From Solibacillus sp. FSL R7-0682 (GTDB lineage: Bacteria; Bacillota; Bacilli; Bacillales_A; Planococcaceae), in contig NZ_JBBOUI010000002.1 in the NCBI RefSeq assembly GCF_038005985.1, positions 1-44,786 on the forward strand: a stretch of 44,786 nt of DNA, written 5' to 3'. Below are positions 25,761-33,941 of this stretch, one piece after another (position 1 is the stretch's first letter; every line of letters starts with the position of its first letter). A program made the translations under genes and the position numbers. Under the pieces are notes generated by a model, which ran no database searches, had not been told where the DNA came from, and saw only the letters and a list, made by a program, of their open reading frames with translations.

Positions 25761-26788
25761 CCTCCCTCACCTCCCGCAAAATTAACGACACGACCATACC
25801 CATATAAATGCTCTTGCCAATAACGATCGTTTAAATCAGTAAAGCCAATCCCTCCACCATTCGCATCAAACATTTTGCCATTCCCTACATACATGCCAAT
25901 ATGAGTGACAGGTCTACCGGCATTATACGTACCTGTGAAAAAGATAAAATCCCCTGGTTGCAGTTCATCCGCTGTAATTTTTTGTGACGCATTATACTGC
26001 TCTTGGGCTGTTCGTGGTAAATTGACGCCAATCTTACGAAACGCCCACATCATTAATCCCGAGCAATCAAAAGAAGTCGTCGGACTCATGCCTCCAAATG
26101 TGTATGGATACCCATCAAACTGAGTCATCGCTTCATACACCACTTGAAAATCTGCTGAGGCATTTGCTAAATCAAGAACCTCACCGTCACGCATCGTCCC
26201 TATATAACGCTTTACATGGGCCACATATTTGGGATCTCCGTAGCTTTGCCAACCAAGTTTCGCTGCTTGCTGCTTAGAAAATACTTGGGCTAATGCTGCT
26301 GAATGCTTACCACCATTTGCTGCAACAAAATCCATATAACCCGAACCGTAATTATAGCTTTGAATGGCTGTGTCTAAATCGACGCCAAGGCGCTCTTGTT
26401 TCGCGAGTACCTTTTTAAAATGAGCAACACCGACTTCAATGGAATAAACAGGATCTGTAATCGTATTCGGTGGCAATCCAATGGACTCACTCGCCTGCAT
26501 CACATCGAGTGAAGCTGTACCGCCGCTTTCCTGCATCATAATGGCAAGCACTAATGGTGTATGCTCTTCTAACTCATATTGTAAAAGTGCACCGTGCACT
26601 ATTTCCTCATAGTGCAAAACAGCTTGCGACAGTTGGCTACCGATGGTGTATTGCCCTGTTGGTGGCTTCGTATCCTCTGCAACGAAAGCTATAATAAGGA
26701 TGAAAAATAAAAAGAACGGTGCAAGCACAAGCCACAACAACTTCCGACCACCTTGTGAGAATAAAAGCTTCGCCATTAACAATTTCAT
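25757..26788 (-). CDS. VirB1-like bifunctional cell-wall hydrolase (SLT + NlpC/P60)
   Basis: 343 residues, SD GGGAGG. Membrane anchor at about 18-37; lysozyme-like/SLT domain about 60-200 with the catalytic Glu87 in MMQESGG and the SYNYGSG motif near 144-150; NlpC/P60 domain about 212-335 with Cys242 in FDCSGL and His296 in VTHIGMYVG. Opens peptidoglycan locally for the conjugation channel, as pIP501 TraG and Tn916 Orf14 do. Confidence 0.92.
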   Translation of the reverse strand: MKLLMAKLLFSQGGRKLLWLVLAPFFLFFILIIAFVAEDTKPPTGQYTIGSQLSQAVLHYEEIVHGALLQYELEEHTPLVLAIMMQESGGTASLDVMQASESIGLPPNTITDPVYSIEVGVAHFKKVLAKQERLGVDLDTAIQSYNYGSGYMDFVAANGGKHSAALAQVFSKQQAAKLGWQSYGDPKYVAHVKRYIGTMRDGEVLDLANASADFQVVYEAMTQFDGYPYTFGGMSPTTSFDCSGLMMWAFRKIGVNLPRTAQEQYNASQKITADELQPGDFIFFTGTYNAGRPVTHIGMYVGNGKMFDANGGGIGFTDLNDRYWQEHLYGYGRVVNFAGGEGG

Positions 26789-26792
26789 CGAC

Positions 26793-28151
26793 TTAGCCTC
26801 CCTTTAACCCTTGGATCTTCGCCTCCAATTCTTGAATTTTCGTTTGCTGAACCTTCAATTGATCGGCCTTGTTTGCTGAATTCTCAGATTCGAGAGCTGT
26901 TAATTTTTCCTTCGCTACGACAAGCTCACTCTCCGCCTGTGTGAGTTCAATCGCACGCTTCAGCTCGGCATCTTGCGTCTTATTGAGTACTTCTCGAGCA
27001 CCTGCCATATCACCGTTTTTCACAAAGGCTTGTCCCATCCGTCTAAGTGTATGTTCATCAGAAATAAACGGTAAATCAGCTGACATTTGTGCCACATCGT
27101 AGCTTACAATCGCCTTCTCCTGTGCGAGCTTTTGCGTATAGACAGGCATCTCCTCAGAAATGGTTAAATCAAGTAAGTTTTTTTCTTCTCCTTCGTTATA
27201 TAAAGCTGTAATGACCGTTTCTAAAATCGCTGGCTCTGTATCAAGAGCTAACTGCCACTGCTCTTCTAAAACTAGCTTTTTAGCAACATCTTCTGTGGAA
27301 TCCCCTAACGCTAAAAATAACGGAACCGCCTCTTTAAATTTCCCAGCTGCAAACAACGTATCAGCCTCTTGAATGAGCTGTTCCTCCTCATAATCAGCTG
27401 TTAATGATTGAATCGCTGCTGCTTGCTGTTCATTAGCATCTTGCTTTACATACCCAACGCCAACTAAGCCAAGTAACGCTGTTGAAACAACACCTAAAAT
27501 CATACGAGAACGCCATTTCTTCCGTTCAGCTGTTTGTGTCTGCACGGTATAATACGCTACGAAATCATAAGCTTCAGTTAATAAGAGCTGCATGTCTTCA
27601 ATCGTTTGTGCCTGTAAAATCGAATGTACCAAATCATTTGCACGCTTCGTTAAATGCTCAGGCTCTTCTAAGCATTTTTCATAGGGCTGATTTGTTAAAA
27701 TCGTTAAGATTAATGCTTTGTAGCGCTGTAAATGCGTATATTTTTCCTCACGTGGCATTTGTCGGTTCGCTCGGTAGCCGTAACGAATCGTCGACATTGG
27801 ATGATAATACACAGTTGCAGGATGCAAACTAACGAAGCTTGAAGTCTTCGTCACAATCTCATCAAGTAATATCGCTTGGGCAATAGCAAGCTTTACAACA
27901 TAAGCCTCCTGTTTAATCGCCACAATGGGCTTCAAGTGCTCTACAAAATGAAAAGTCATGACGACATGCCCTTCATTCTCCTCAATACTTCGAAATGATA
28001 GAAAGGCATCATTCCGTGTATCGCGTAAAAACTGTTCGATTTCTTCCAACCGGTCATAACTAAATTCATTACGATGGATCGTAAATTGGGCTAGTTCACG
28101 TGTTAATTTAATGCTGCCAAATGAAAAATTGTAAATCTTGGTCGCACTCAT
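26793..28151 (-). CDS. YukC/EssB-like membrane protein in the T4SS cluster
   Basis: 452 residues, SD AGGAGG. The layout matches type VII secretion protein EssB/YukC: an N-terminal pseudokinase-like domain (about 1-205), a single membrane helix (about 216-234), then helical repeats (245-400, AADTLFAAGKFKEAVPLF and similar) and a C-terminal coiled coil (405-450). EssB/YukC anchors the ESX secretion machine, so a relative in a conjugation operon suggests borrowed architecture. Assignment by architecture and local similarity. Confidence 0.55.
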   Translation of the reverse strand: MSATKIYNFSFGSIKLTRELAQFTIHRNEFSYDRLEEIEQFLRDTRNDAFLSFRSIEENEGHVVMTFHFVEHLKPIVAIKQEAYVVKLAIAQAILLDEIVTKTSSFVSLHPATVYYHPMSTIRYGYRANRQMPREEKYTHLQRYKALILTILTNQPYEKCLEEPEHLTKRANDLVHSILQAQTIEDMQLLLTEAYDFVAYYTVQTQTAERKKWRSRMILGVVSTALLGLVGVGYVKQDANEQQAAAIQSLTADYEEEQLIQEADTLFAAGKFKEAVPLFLALGDSTEDVAKKLVLEEQWQLALDTEPAILETVITALYNEGEEKNLLDLTISEEMPVYTQKLAQEKAIVSYDVAQMSADLPFISDEHTLRRMGQAFVKNGDMAGAREVLNKTQDAELKRAIELTQAESELVVAKEKLTALESENSANKADQLKVQQTKIQELEAKIQGLKGG

Positions 28152-28180
28152 ACTAGCACCTCCTAACGATTTAAAATAAA

Positions 28181-28227
28181 GGGTTAACTTATAAATCCAG
28201 TAATATCAATAGGTTAACCAGTTAACC
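28181..28227. promoter_or_regulatory. GGTTAAC operator-like repeats
   Basis: In the 140-base gap upstream of the YukC-like gene: a perfect dyad GGTTAAC-CA-GTTAACC at 28212-28227 and a further GGTTAAC at 28182-28188. A candidate minus-strand -35 (TTGGTT) overlaps the dyad. Possible operator of an internal promoter. Confidence 0.4.
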
Positions 28228-28277
28228 AAATAAATTTATAGTTCTTATACTTTTGATAGGTAGAAAATTCTACTTAA

Positions 28278-28301
28278 CAAAAGTGGAAATTTCTACTTTT
28301 C
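28278..28301. repeat. Palindrome P7 (GTAGAAATTTCTAC family, imperfect)
   Basis: CAAAAGTGGAAA (28278-28289) against TTTCTACTTTTC: two mismatches, centred between 28289 and 28290. It overlaps the last codons of virB4. A second GTAGAAAATTCTAC-like dyad lies at 28260-28273. Confidence 0.7.
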
Positions 28302-30230
28302 AAAGTTCCTCATTTCCAGTGCCTCTTGTCGTTCCAACTCTGTCATACGAATACGCTCTTCGTAATTCGGTGTAATAGCTGCACTAACCTCATATAGCTC
28401 CTCATAACGAGCTGGATCTTTTAATCGTAGTTCTTCTTCTGTCAGCTCTACCCGCATAAACGCTCGCTGTGTACCATGAATAATAAGTGCCTCGCCTTGC
28501 TTACGACGCTCTAATAATTTCTTTTCCTTTTCACTAAAGGTCATGCGTAGCTTTTCGGTAATATCATCTACCCCCTTATTATCTAGACCAAAAAATACTT
28601 TCGTATAACTGTTCCCAATGACAGCCTCACCAACATTTTGACCATTGGCCATCTTCCCATCGAGCACATCTTGAATTTGTTGCGTACCAGCAATTGCCCC
28701 CGCATTGTATTTTCGGAACCGTTTATATGCCTGGTAAAAGAAACTCGCTGCATCTGGATTTTGTGTTAAAAAATGAAACTCATCAACAAACAGCTTCACA
28801 TTTTCACTTGTATTTTCCGTAATGTTATCCCATAAATAACTAAACGTATTTAAATACGCTGCCCCTTGTACATCAGCCTCATTTTGCAACGGCTTTAAAT
28901 CAAACGATAAAAGATCACTTTGTAAATTAATATTCGTATGCCCATTAAAAATCGTTTTACTACCATTCACATAGCTCTCCAAAATATAATGAAAATCCTC
29001 AATCCGTGCGTACCGGTCAGCGTCACGCGCCTTTAAAGCAGCAATTGCCTCATATACGTCAGATAAAATCGGATACGCTGTACTGGGAATCTCTCGAAAG
29101 CTGTTATACTGCAAAATCCCTGCATCTCGGTACACTTCACGTAATACAGCATCTAAAATCGCTTTTTCTACCTGCGTAATGTCCTGCTTCAACACTTGAA
29201 AAAAACCGAGAAGACGCTGAATTTTATCTTTTAACACCATATCCAAATCAACAGGTCCCTCATCCATAACTTGCTCAGAAAACACTTCTAATGGGTTAAT
29301 TTTCGTACTCGAATTACTGCTTAAATGGACAACTGTTCCACCTAAATGCTCGACGATGTTCGTGTATTCATTTTCAGGATCGATAATAAACACCTTCACG
29401 CCCCGAGCAAAATAACGTAAAATCTTCTGCACCATATAAGTGGTCTTACCGACACCACTCGTCCCAATAACGACCATATTTTGATTAAGCGTATTTTTAC
29501 GGTCCAAATAATCAATGGCAATTAAGCTACCCGTATCTTTGTTCACGCCTTCTACATCACTACGTGGGTTAATCGTTAAAATTTCGGCATCATCAAATGG
29601 AAACATACTGCTCGCTGCCTCCGTATTGGACTGCTTATACGTGTAGTCTCCAAGCAGATTTTCTAAAATCGGCATTGCACTCCAAAACGTTTGGTACATC
29701 GCCTTAATCGGTGTCATTGCCTTTAGCTGCAATTTCACGAGTGTATTATGAACGGAATCACTCAGCGCATTTAATTCATCCAGCGACTTCGCCTGCAAAT
29801 AAATATACGTGTATTGATAAATGTAGCTCGATTCATTTTCAAGAAATTTCATCAATTGATGCTCAGCTGCTTCAACCTGCTTTTCAAGCTGACGTTTTTT
29901 CAGTGGATCAAACGTCTTCAATACCTCAGCCTGCTTATTTTTAATCGTCTTATTATAGTGTTCAACCATTTTCGCCGAATTGGACGATTCTAAAAATTGT
30001 ACAATCGTAATGTTGCCCTTCTTACGTTTCAGCTCTGATAACCAGTTGCCGTAACGACTCTTTGGGTAATCAATAATCGCAATGACACGAATAAAATTAT
30101 CACCAGACTCAATATGGTCCGCACATTCCTCCCATGAAAACGGATAAATCATATCTAAGCTCGACCCATCCAGTACGTCACTAAGTGCTTGTTCCTTTTC
30201 CACGTGTGGCTGCTGTCGTCGTTTAAACAT
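28293..30230 (-). CDS. VirB4-family T4SS ATPase
   Basis: 645 residues from the ATG at 30230, preceded by AGGAGGTGATGGC. Walker A GTSGVGKT at about 256-263, FIIDPENEY strand, Walker B-type LFVDEFHFL region and AGAIAGTQQIQDVL identify the VirB4/TrsE ATPase that powers channel assembly and substrate transfer. The N-terminal 220 residues carry the VirB4 leader domain and a coiled coil. Its start overlaps the end of the upstream TrsD-like gene's operon context (11 bases apart). Confidence 0.92.
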   Translation of the reverse strand: MFKRRQQPHVEKEQALSDVLDGSSLDMIYPFSWEECADHIESGDNFIRVIAIIDYPKSRYGNWLSELKRKKGNITIVQFLESSNSAKMVEHYNKTIKNKQAEVLKTFDPLKKRQLEKQVEAAEHQLMKFLENESSYIYQYTYIYLQAKSLDELNALSDSVHNTLVKLQLKAMTPIKAMYQTFWSAMPILENLLGDYTYKQSNTEAASSMFPFDDAEILTINPRSDVEGVNKDTGSLIAIDYLDRKNTLNQNMVVIGTSGVGKTTYMVQKILRYFARGVKVFIIDPENEYTNIVEHLGGTVVHLSSNSSTKINPLEVFSEQVMDEGPVDLDMVLKDKIQRLLGFFQVLKQDITQVEKAILDAVLREVYRDAGILQYNSFREIPSTAYPILSDVYEAIAALKARDADRYARIEDFHYILESYVNGSKTIFNGHTNINLQSDLLSFDLKPLQNEADVQGAAYLNTFSYLWDNITENTSENVKLFVDEFHFLTQNPDAASFFYQAYKRFRKYNAGAIAGTQQIQDVLDGKMANGQNVGEAVIGNSYTKVFFGLDNKGVDDITEKLRMTFSEKEKKLLERRKQGEALIIHGTQRAFMRVELTEEELRLKDPARYEELYEVSAAITPNYEERIRMTELERQEALEMRNFEK

Positions 30231-30241
30231 GCCATCACCTC

Positions 30242-30916
30242 CTAGTGATTGGAGAAATTGAGTAAGTGCTGTAACACCCCACGACACTCCTTTGCTGTTA
30301 GCTGCCGAGCCTCCACATCATACGTACTCAGTGCATTCTCTAATTGCCGAATAAAAAGTAGCACCTTTTCTTCCAAATGGATCGCTGTTTGCTCCAGTGA
30401 CGCTAAATGCTTTTTCGGTATTTTTTCATGCAGTACGACAATATGTGTCTTTGTCGTCATTTCCTGTGAAGACGCAACGCCAGAAAATGTATCTACATAG
30501 CTCGCAATGAGTGCTAGCTTTGCTTCATTTTCAGGCTCCTCCTCTAGTACCGTTAAATAACGATGCTGCCAAAATAAAATATACTCACTAAAATCAACAG
30601 GCATCGTAATATCAAGGTATTGCTGCACCTCCTCACTATTTTCACCGAGCGTCGACATTAAAAAGGCGTTAAACTCATCAAAAACATCCTCTTGCTCGGT
30701 CGTTGTGAGTAAATCTAAATTAATGCCCGTCACTTTGAGTAATACGACTAAATAGCCTCGTTTTGTCACGAGAAAATCATTGTACTGTGCTTCAATGAGC
30801 GACATATCCTGTAGGCTCTGCTTACCTTTATCGAGCGTTTTCGGCTCATCATCAAACACATAATCGTCTATTGGCTTTTTCTTAGGACCAAACAACTTTT
30901 CCCACAAACTAATCAC
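30242..30916 (-). CDS. TrsD-like T4SS protein
   Basis: 224 residues from a GTG at 30916 with a weak ribosome site (AAGG). Soluble, mixed alpha/beta; the segment RGYLVVLLKVTGINLDLLT resembles the N-terminal domain of VirB4-type proteins. In pSK41/pIP501-like systems a small protein of this kind (TrsD/TraD) sits between the PrgI-like protein and VirB4, exactly as here. Function in the channel is unknown. Confidence 0.6.
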   Translation of the reverse strand: MISLWEKLFGPKKKPIDDYVFDDEPKTLDKGKQSLQDMSLIEAQYNDFLVTKRGYLVVLLKVTGINLDLLTTTEQEDVFDEFNAFLMSTLGENSEEVQQYLDITMPVDFSEYILFWQHRYLTVLEEEPENEAKLALIASYVDTFSGVASSQEMTTKTHIVVLHEKIPKKHLASLEQTAIHLEEKVLLFIRQLENALSTYDVEARQLTAKECRGVLQHLLNFSNH

Positions 30917-30925
30917 CGCCTTACT

Positions 30926-31264
30926 TTAAAAGCGATTCTGTTTCTTCCGTATATAAAAGAGCTTTTGTCTACTCGTAAATTGATTGCGTAGCTTTACATA
31001 ATCCTGAAAACGAATATTCGGTCGATGGCGAATTGGTCGAGAAGACAAGAAAGCTAAAACGATAATGAGCACAATTAGTAAAAGCATGAACTTAAAAAAC
31101 ATGAGCCACACGTTATGTGGTGGCAAAGCGACAATGATTAGTCCAATGACAATCGGTGGCACTAGATATAGCAGTAATTCCTTCAGTGTAATCCCTAAAA
31201 AAATCCCGTAACCCGACTCTACATTCTCAGGGAAGACAAACTTTTTACCTTTATGCTCCGCCAT
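30926..31264 (-). CDS. PrgI/VirB3-like T4SS membrane protein
   Basis: 112 residues, SD GAGGTG. Begins with the family-typical FVFPENVESGYGIFLGITLK, followed by two membrane segments (about 32-52 and 55-78) and a basic C-terminus. PrgI-family proteins take the place of VirB3 next to VirB4. Palindrome P8 lies in its leader, 12 bases upstream of the ATG. Confidence 0.78.
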   Translation of the reverse strand: MAEHKGKKFVFPENVESGYGIFLGITLKELLLYLVPPIVIGLIIVALPPHNVWLMFFKFMLLLIVLIIVLAFLSSRPIRHRPNIRFQDYVKLRNQFTSRQKLFYIRKKQNRF

Positions 31265-31276
31265 TTTCTACACCTC

Positions 31277-31324
31277 GCAAAAGTAGAAATTTCTACTTTT
31301 AATAAGTAGTTTTTTCTACTTATT
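31277..31324. repeat. Palindrome P8 and adjacent hairpin
   Basis: The core AAAAGTAGAAA/TTTCTACTTTT is perfect (31279-31300). It abuts a second stem AATAAGTAG (31301-31309)/CTACTTATT (31316-31324) with a TTTTTT loop. Both lie between the VirB2-like and PrgI-like genes. Confidence 0.8.
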
Positions 31325-31334
31325 AAAATTCTAC

Positions 31335-31673
31335 TTACGTGAATAATGAATAAACCCAAGGCAGTAACCAAATAATCGCTGCTGCTAAAGCAACGAGTGC
31401 ACATACACGCCCAACACTTTTAAACACTTCATTCTTTTCATGCGGATCATCTGCTGCCGGCATACGCTTAATAATAATAAATAAAGCTGCACAAATTCCG
31501 ACTAAGACCACAAGTGCTGTTAAAATGCCTTTCACGACATTGGCTGCATTTGTGAGCTTAGCTTGGACTTGTCCAGCTGAGGCAAAAACGATTTCGGGTG
31601 TTATGAAATAACAAACGACAATGGCCAAAGCTGCTCCAAATACTAAGCTCGTTGCTTTTGTGTTATTTGTCAT
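31335..31673 (-). CDS. VirB2/TrbC-like pilin-type protein
   Basis: 112 residues from the ATG at 31673 (the frame extends to a GTG at 31691). A cleavable-type signal segment (about 9-33, ending VFASA), a short polar stretch, and two membrane helices (about 48-68 and 90-108) separated by a charged loop (KRMPAADDPHEKNE) are the VirB2/TrbC/CagC pattern. Position ahead of the VirB3-like gene supports this. Confidence 0.65.
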   Translation of the reverse strand: MTNNTKATSLVFGAALAIVVCYFITPEIVFASAGQVQAKLTNAANVVKGILTALVVLVGICAALFIIIKRMPAADDPHEKNEVFKSVGRVCALVALAAAIIWLLPWVYSLFT

Positions 31674-31702
31674 ACGCAAACCTACTTTCACTATTCATTT
31701 CT

Positions 31703-32269
31703 CTATGATTCATCACGCTCCACCTCTAAAGATGGCGCTAGTGCACGCTCCTTTTCTACTTGCTTCATTGCTTCTAGCTGTATTTTGGCTTGCTGCTCAG
31801 TTTCAAATGAAGGGGACAACTGTTCTAGTTCTCCGTGCTTCAATCGCCCAACAAAAACGGCTCGCTGCTTTCGTTCTTGATCTAGGGTTTCAAATAGCTG
31901 AAGCTTTTCCTCATAGCGCCGAACAGCTCGCTCTAATTCAATCCCCTACACGCTCAAGAATCCTTCTAAAAAACTAGCTCCGGCAAAGGACACTTCATTC
32001 ACAATACGCCCGCCTTTCACACGAATTGCCGTTACATCTACTTGATCGACAAGGTTAGCATCAGCTACATTGCCTTGCTGTAAAAAATGCTGCCGTAAAA
32101 CAAGTGGCTTAACCTCAATAGAAGAAATCACTTCTTCCTCAGCAAGCTGCTGTCGAATCTTCGAAAGTGGCTGCCCCTTCACTGAATCACTCACGCCTAC
32201 TTGCCCGTCATGTACAAATTCAGTCGCTCGCTTACTACTTAACCAACGTTCCGTAATCAGCACTATCAC
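31703..32269 (-). pseudogene. First gene of the T4SS cluster, interrupted by an in-frame TAG
   Basis: From 32269 a frame of 107 codons (MIVLITERWLSSKRATEF...) ends in TAG at 31946-31948. The same frame then stays open for 80 more codons (GIELERAVRRYEEKLQLF ... LEVERDES) to TAG at 31703. The second part has no usable start of its own near its beginning, and both parts are charged and protein-like. A 188-residue protein broken by an amber codon, or read through at low level, is likely. The start (GTG, AGTAGG upstream) is uncertain. Domain not recognised. Confidence 0.6.
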
Positions 32270-32349
32270 CTACTTTCGTACCTTTGATAACCGTATTTTC
32301 CCGTTCTACCAAACAATAAGCGGATATGTAGTGGAATTTAAAGAAACGG

Positions 32350-32381
32350 ACATTTTTGTTACAGTTGTAACAAAAATGTCA
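32350..32381. promoter_or_regulatory. Perfect 15-bp dyad upstream of the T4SS cluster
   Basis: GACATTTTTGTTACA (32350-32364), two bases, TGTAACAAAAATGTC (32367-32381). About 80 bases upstream of the first transfer gene, so a likely operator for the long minus-strand transcript; no regulator can be assigned. Confidence 0.5.
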
Positions 32382-32472
32382 TTAAAATATTTGATTTTTC
32401 TGTAAATATAAAGGTGAAAAGGTATAATTTTAGTAAGAATGCCGTCAACATTTCGGAAATTTTGTACGCTAA

Positions 32473-32550
32473 GGCGTCCCGTCAGAAAAAAGCGGATTTA
32501 CAACGTTAAGGGGGATAATGTTCCCAAACGTCGGTTTGGGTGCATTTTTA
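32473..32550 (+). repeat. Tn3-family end plus spacer hairpin
   Basis: A nearly complete Tn3-type terminal repeat (32473-32510, ending GGATTTACAACGTTAAG; the leading GGGG is degenerate) is followed by GTTCCCAAAC-GTCG-GTTTGGGTGC, the same hairpin as in the cassette spacers. Marks the border of backbone and accessory region. Confidence 0.7.
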
Positions 32551-32641
32551 CTCTGTAAATAGATAGTTGATATGTATTTTAATTTAATGAATTCTATTAT
32601 TCTGATTTTTTGTAATTTTAGTCGTATATTAAGTTATAATA

Positions 32642-33420
32642 GGGGTCCCGTCAGAAAAATGCGGATTTACAACGTTAAGGAAAAATGGACATGAAACAAG
32701 AGCATGCACAACGCTAACTGTTGGGCTGCTCTTGTTTTAAATAGCGATAAATTGTAGCACGACTAATCCCTGTCATTTCAACAATTTCACTCACACTATA
32801 CTGTTCAGATTTATATAAATTGATGGCTTTTTTTAGCTCACGTTCATTCACTTTCGGACGCCCACCTTGACGCCCTCTGGCTCTAGCACTGATTAGCCCT
32901 TCCTTCGTTCGCTGGACAATTAAATCACGTTCAAACTGGCTGAATGCTTGGAAAACCGTCATCATTAATTTCCCTTGTGGTGTTGAAGTATCAAAGTTTT
33001 CTTTAATGCTTAGCAACTTGATCTCTCGTTCTTCAAAATACGCAACTAATTCAATTAAATCCTTCGTACTTCTACCTAACCGAGAAAAGCTTTCTACGAT
33101 TACCATGTCTCCTGGTCGCAATTTATCCTTCAGCCGGTTTAATTCTGGACGATCTGTTTTCGTTCCGGATAATTTCTCAGTTAAAATTTCTTGGCAATTG
33201 TACTGCTTCAATAAATCTAACTGTCGATTCAATTCCTGCTGTCGTGTACTCACTCTTGGGAGCATATTAATTTCTTAGGTGAATACCACTTTAGATCAGA
33301 AGGTAGCCACAATCCAAAGGAACTTCGCCCATTACGAATTCCTTAACGTTTTTAAAATAGGCGTTTCCGTCAGAAAAAATCCCTTAACGTTGTAAATCCG
33401 CATTTTTCTGACGGGACCCC
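32642..33420. mobile_element. Mini Tn3-family element (resolvase between two 38-bp ends)
   Basis: Perfect-looking 38-base inverted ends, GGGGTCCCGTCAGAAAAATG... at 32642-32679 and its inverse at 33383-33420, enclose only a serine resolvase gene. No transposase is present, so movement would need one in trans. The flanking five bases (TAATA, AAAAA) do not form a target duplication, suggesting it is a recombined remnant. Confidence 0.75.
32714..33265 (-). CDS. Serine resolvase/invertase
   Basis: 183 residues. Catalytic Ser6 in PRVSTRQQ, the VESFSRLGRSTKDL and GKLMMTVFQAFSQFERDLI motifs, and a C-terminal helix-turn-helix (YSVSEIVEMTGISRATIYRY). The usual N-terminal strand (about MKIGYA) is missing: TATGCT sits just before the active-site codons but out of frame, so a small indel probably truncated the N-terminus. 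Tn3-type resolvases separate transposition cointegrates. Activity is doubtful. Confidence 0.8.
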   Translation of the reverse strand: MLPRVSTRQQELNRQLDLLKQYNCQEILTEKLSGTKTDRPELNRLKDKLRPGDMVIVESFSRLGRSTKDLIELVAYFEEREIKLLSIKENFDTSTPQGKLMMTVFQAFSQFERDLIVQRTKEGLISARARGRQGGRPKVNERELKKAINLYKSEQYSVSEIVEMTGISRATIYRYLKQEQPNS

Positions 33421-33423
33421 AAA

Positions 33424-33459
33424 AAGATGTGAACACTGCGATTGTAGTGTTCACATCTT
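33424..33459 (-). terminator. Terminator of toxin-like pair A
   Basis: 14-base perfect stem AAGATGTGAACACT/AGTGTTCACATCTT, followed on the minus strand by TTT(GGGG); placed just after the minus-strand gene at 33490-33915. Confidence 0.65.
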
Positions 33460-33489
33460 ATATATTGAGGTCTAATCAAGTAATTTTAA

Positions 33490-33915
33490 TTATAGTTTCT
33501 TTACTTCTTCTGGAAATAGAAAACTAATTAGATTTTTGAACATACCTTGTCGATACATACATAAGAGGATTTCTTGAATAATTTCTTCATACTCTATATT
33601 TAAAGTAGATGAAATTATAGTCATTGTTTGATTTACAGTCGGTAAACCTTTTTCAAACAACTCAGATGGGTATTCTGTATCTATCCTAAAAGAATCTGGT
33701 TCTTGGTTTAAACGGTTTGATAGATGGAACATAATATATTCTAGTTTCTTTCTATCCTCTTCAAAAATACCTAGAGAAAGAAGTTTATGCCAGTATGGGT
33801 ATTTTAAATTAGGTTCAATTAAGCTAGAAAGACGCATCAAACTACGCTCTAAAGATGAAACCTTGTACCTTAATTCTTCTATAATTTTGATGTTTTCTTG
33901 CTGTTTATCGTTCAA
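33490..33915 (-). CDS. DUF1878-like soluble protein (pair A partner)
   Basis: 141 residues from a TTG at 33915 with GGAG nine bases upstream. A coiled-coil start (10-35), then YPYWHKLLSLGIFEEDRKKL and a C-terminal helical part (EEIIQEILLCMYRQGMFKNL) resembling the DUF1878 family of Bacillus. It directly follows a secreted protein in the same transcript, so it could be the immunity partner; that role is inferred from pairing. Confidence 0.5.
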   Translation of the reverse strand: MNDKQQENIKIIEELRYKVSSLERSLMRLSSLIEPNLKYPYWHKLLSLGIFEEDRKKLEYIMFHLSNRLNQEPDSFRIDTEYPSELFEKGLPTVNQTMTIISSTLNIEYEEIIQEILLCMYRQGMFKNLISFLFPEEVKKL

Positions 33916-33941
33916 AGTTTTTCACTCCAGTGTATACGTTC

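Noticed and set aside
2965-31302. CRISPR array
   Set aside because: The repeated palindromes are thousands of bases apart, with genes and not spacers between them, and no cas gene is present.
31621-31977. 118-codon plus-strand frame opposite the interrupted T4SS gene
   Set aside because: It is the mirror of the 31703-32269 gene and the VirB2-like gene; no ribosome site.
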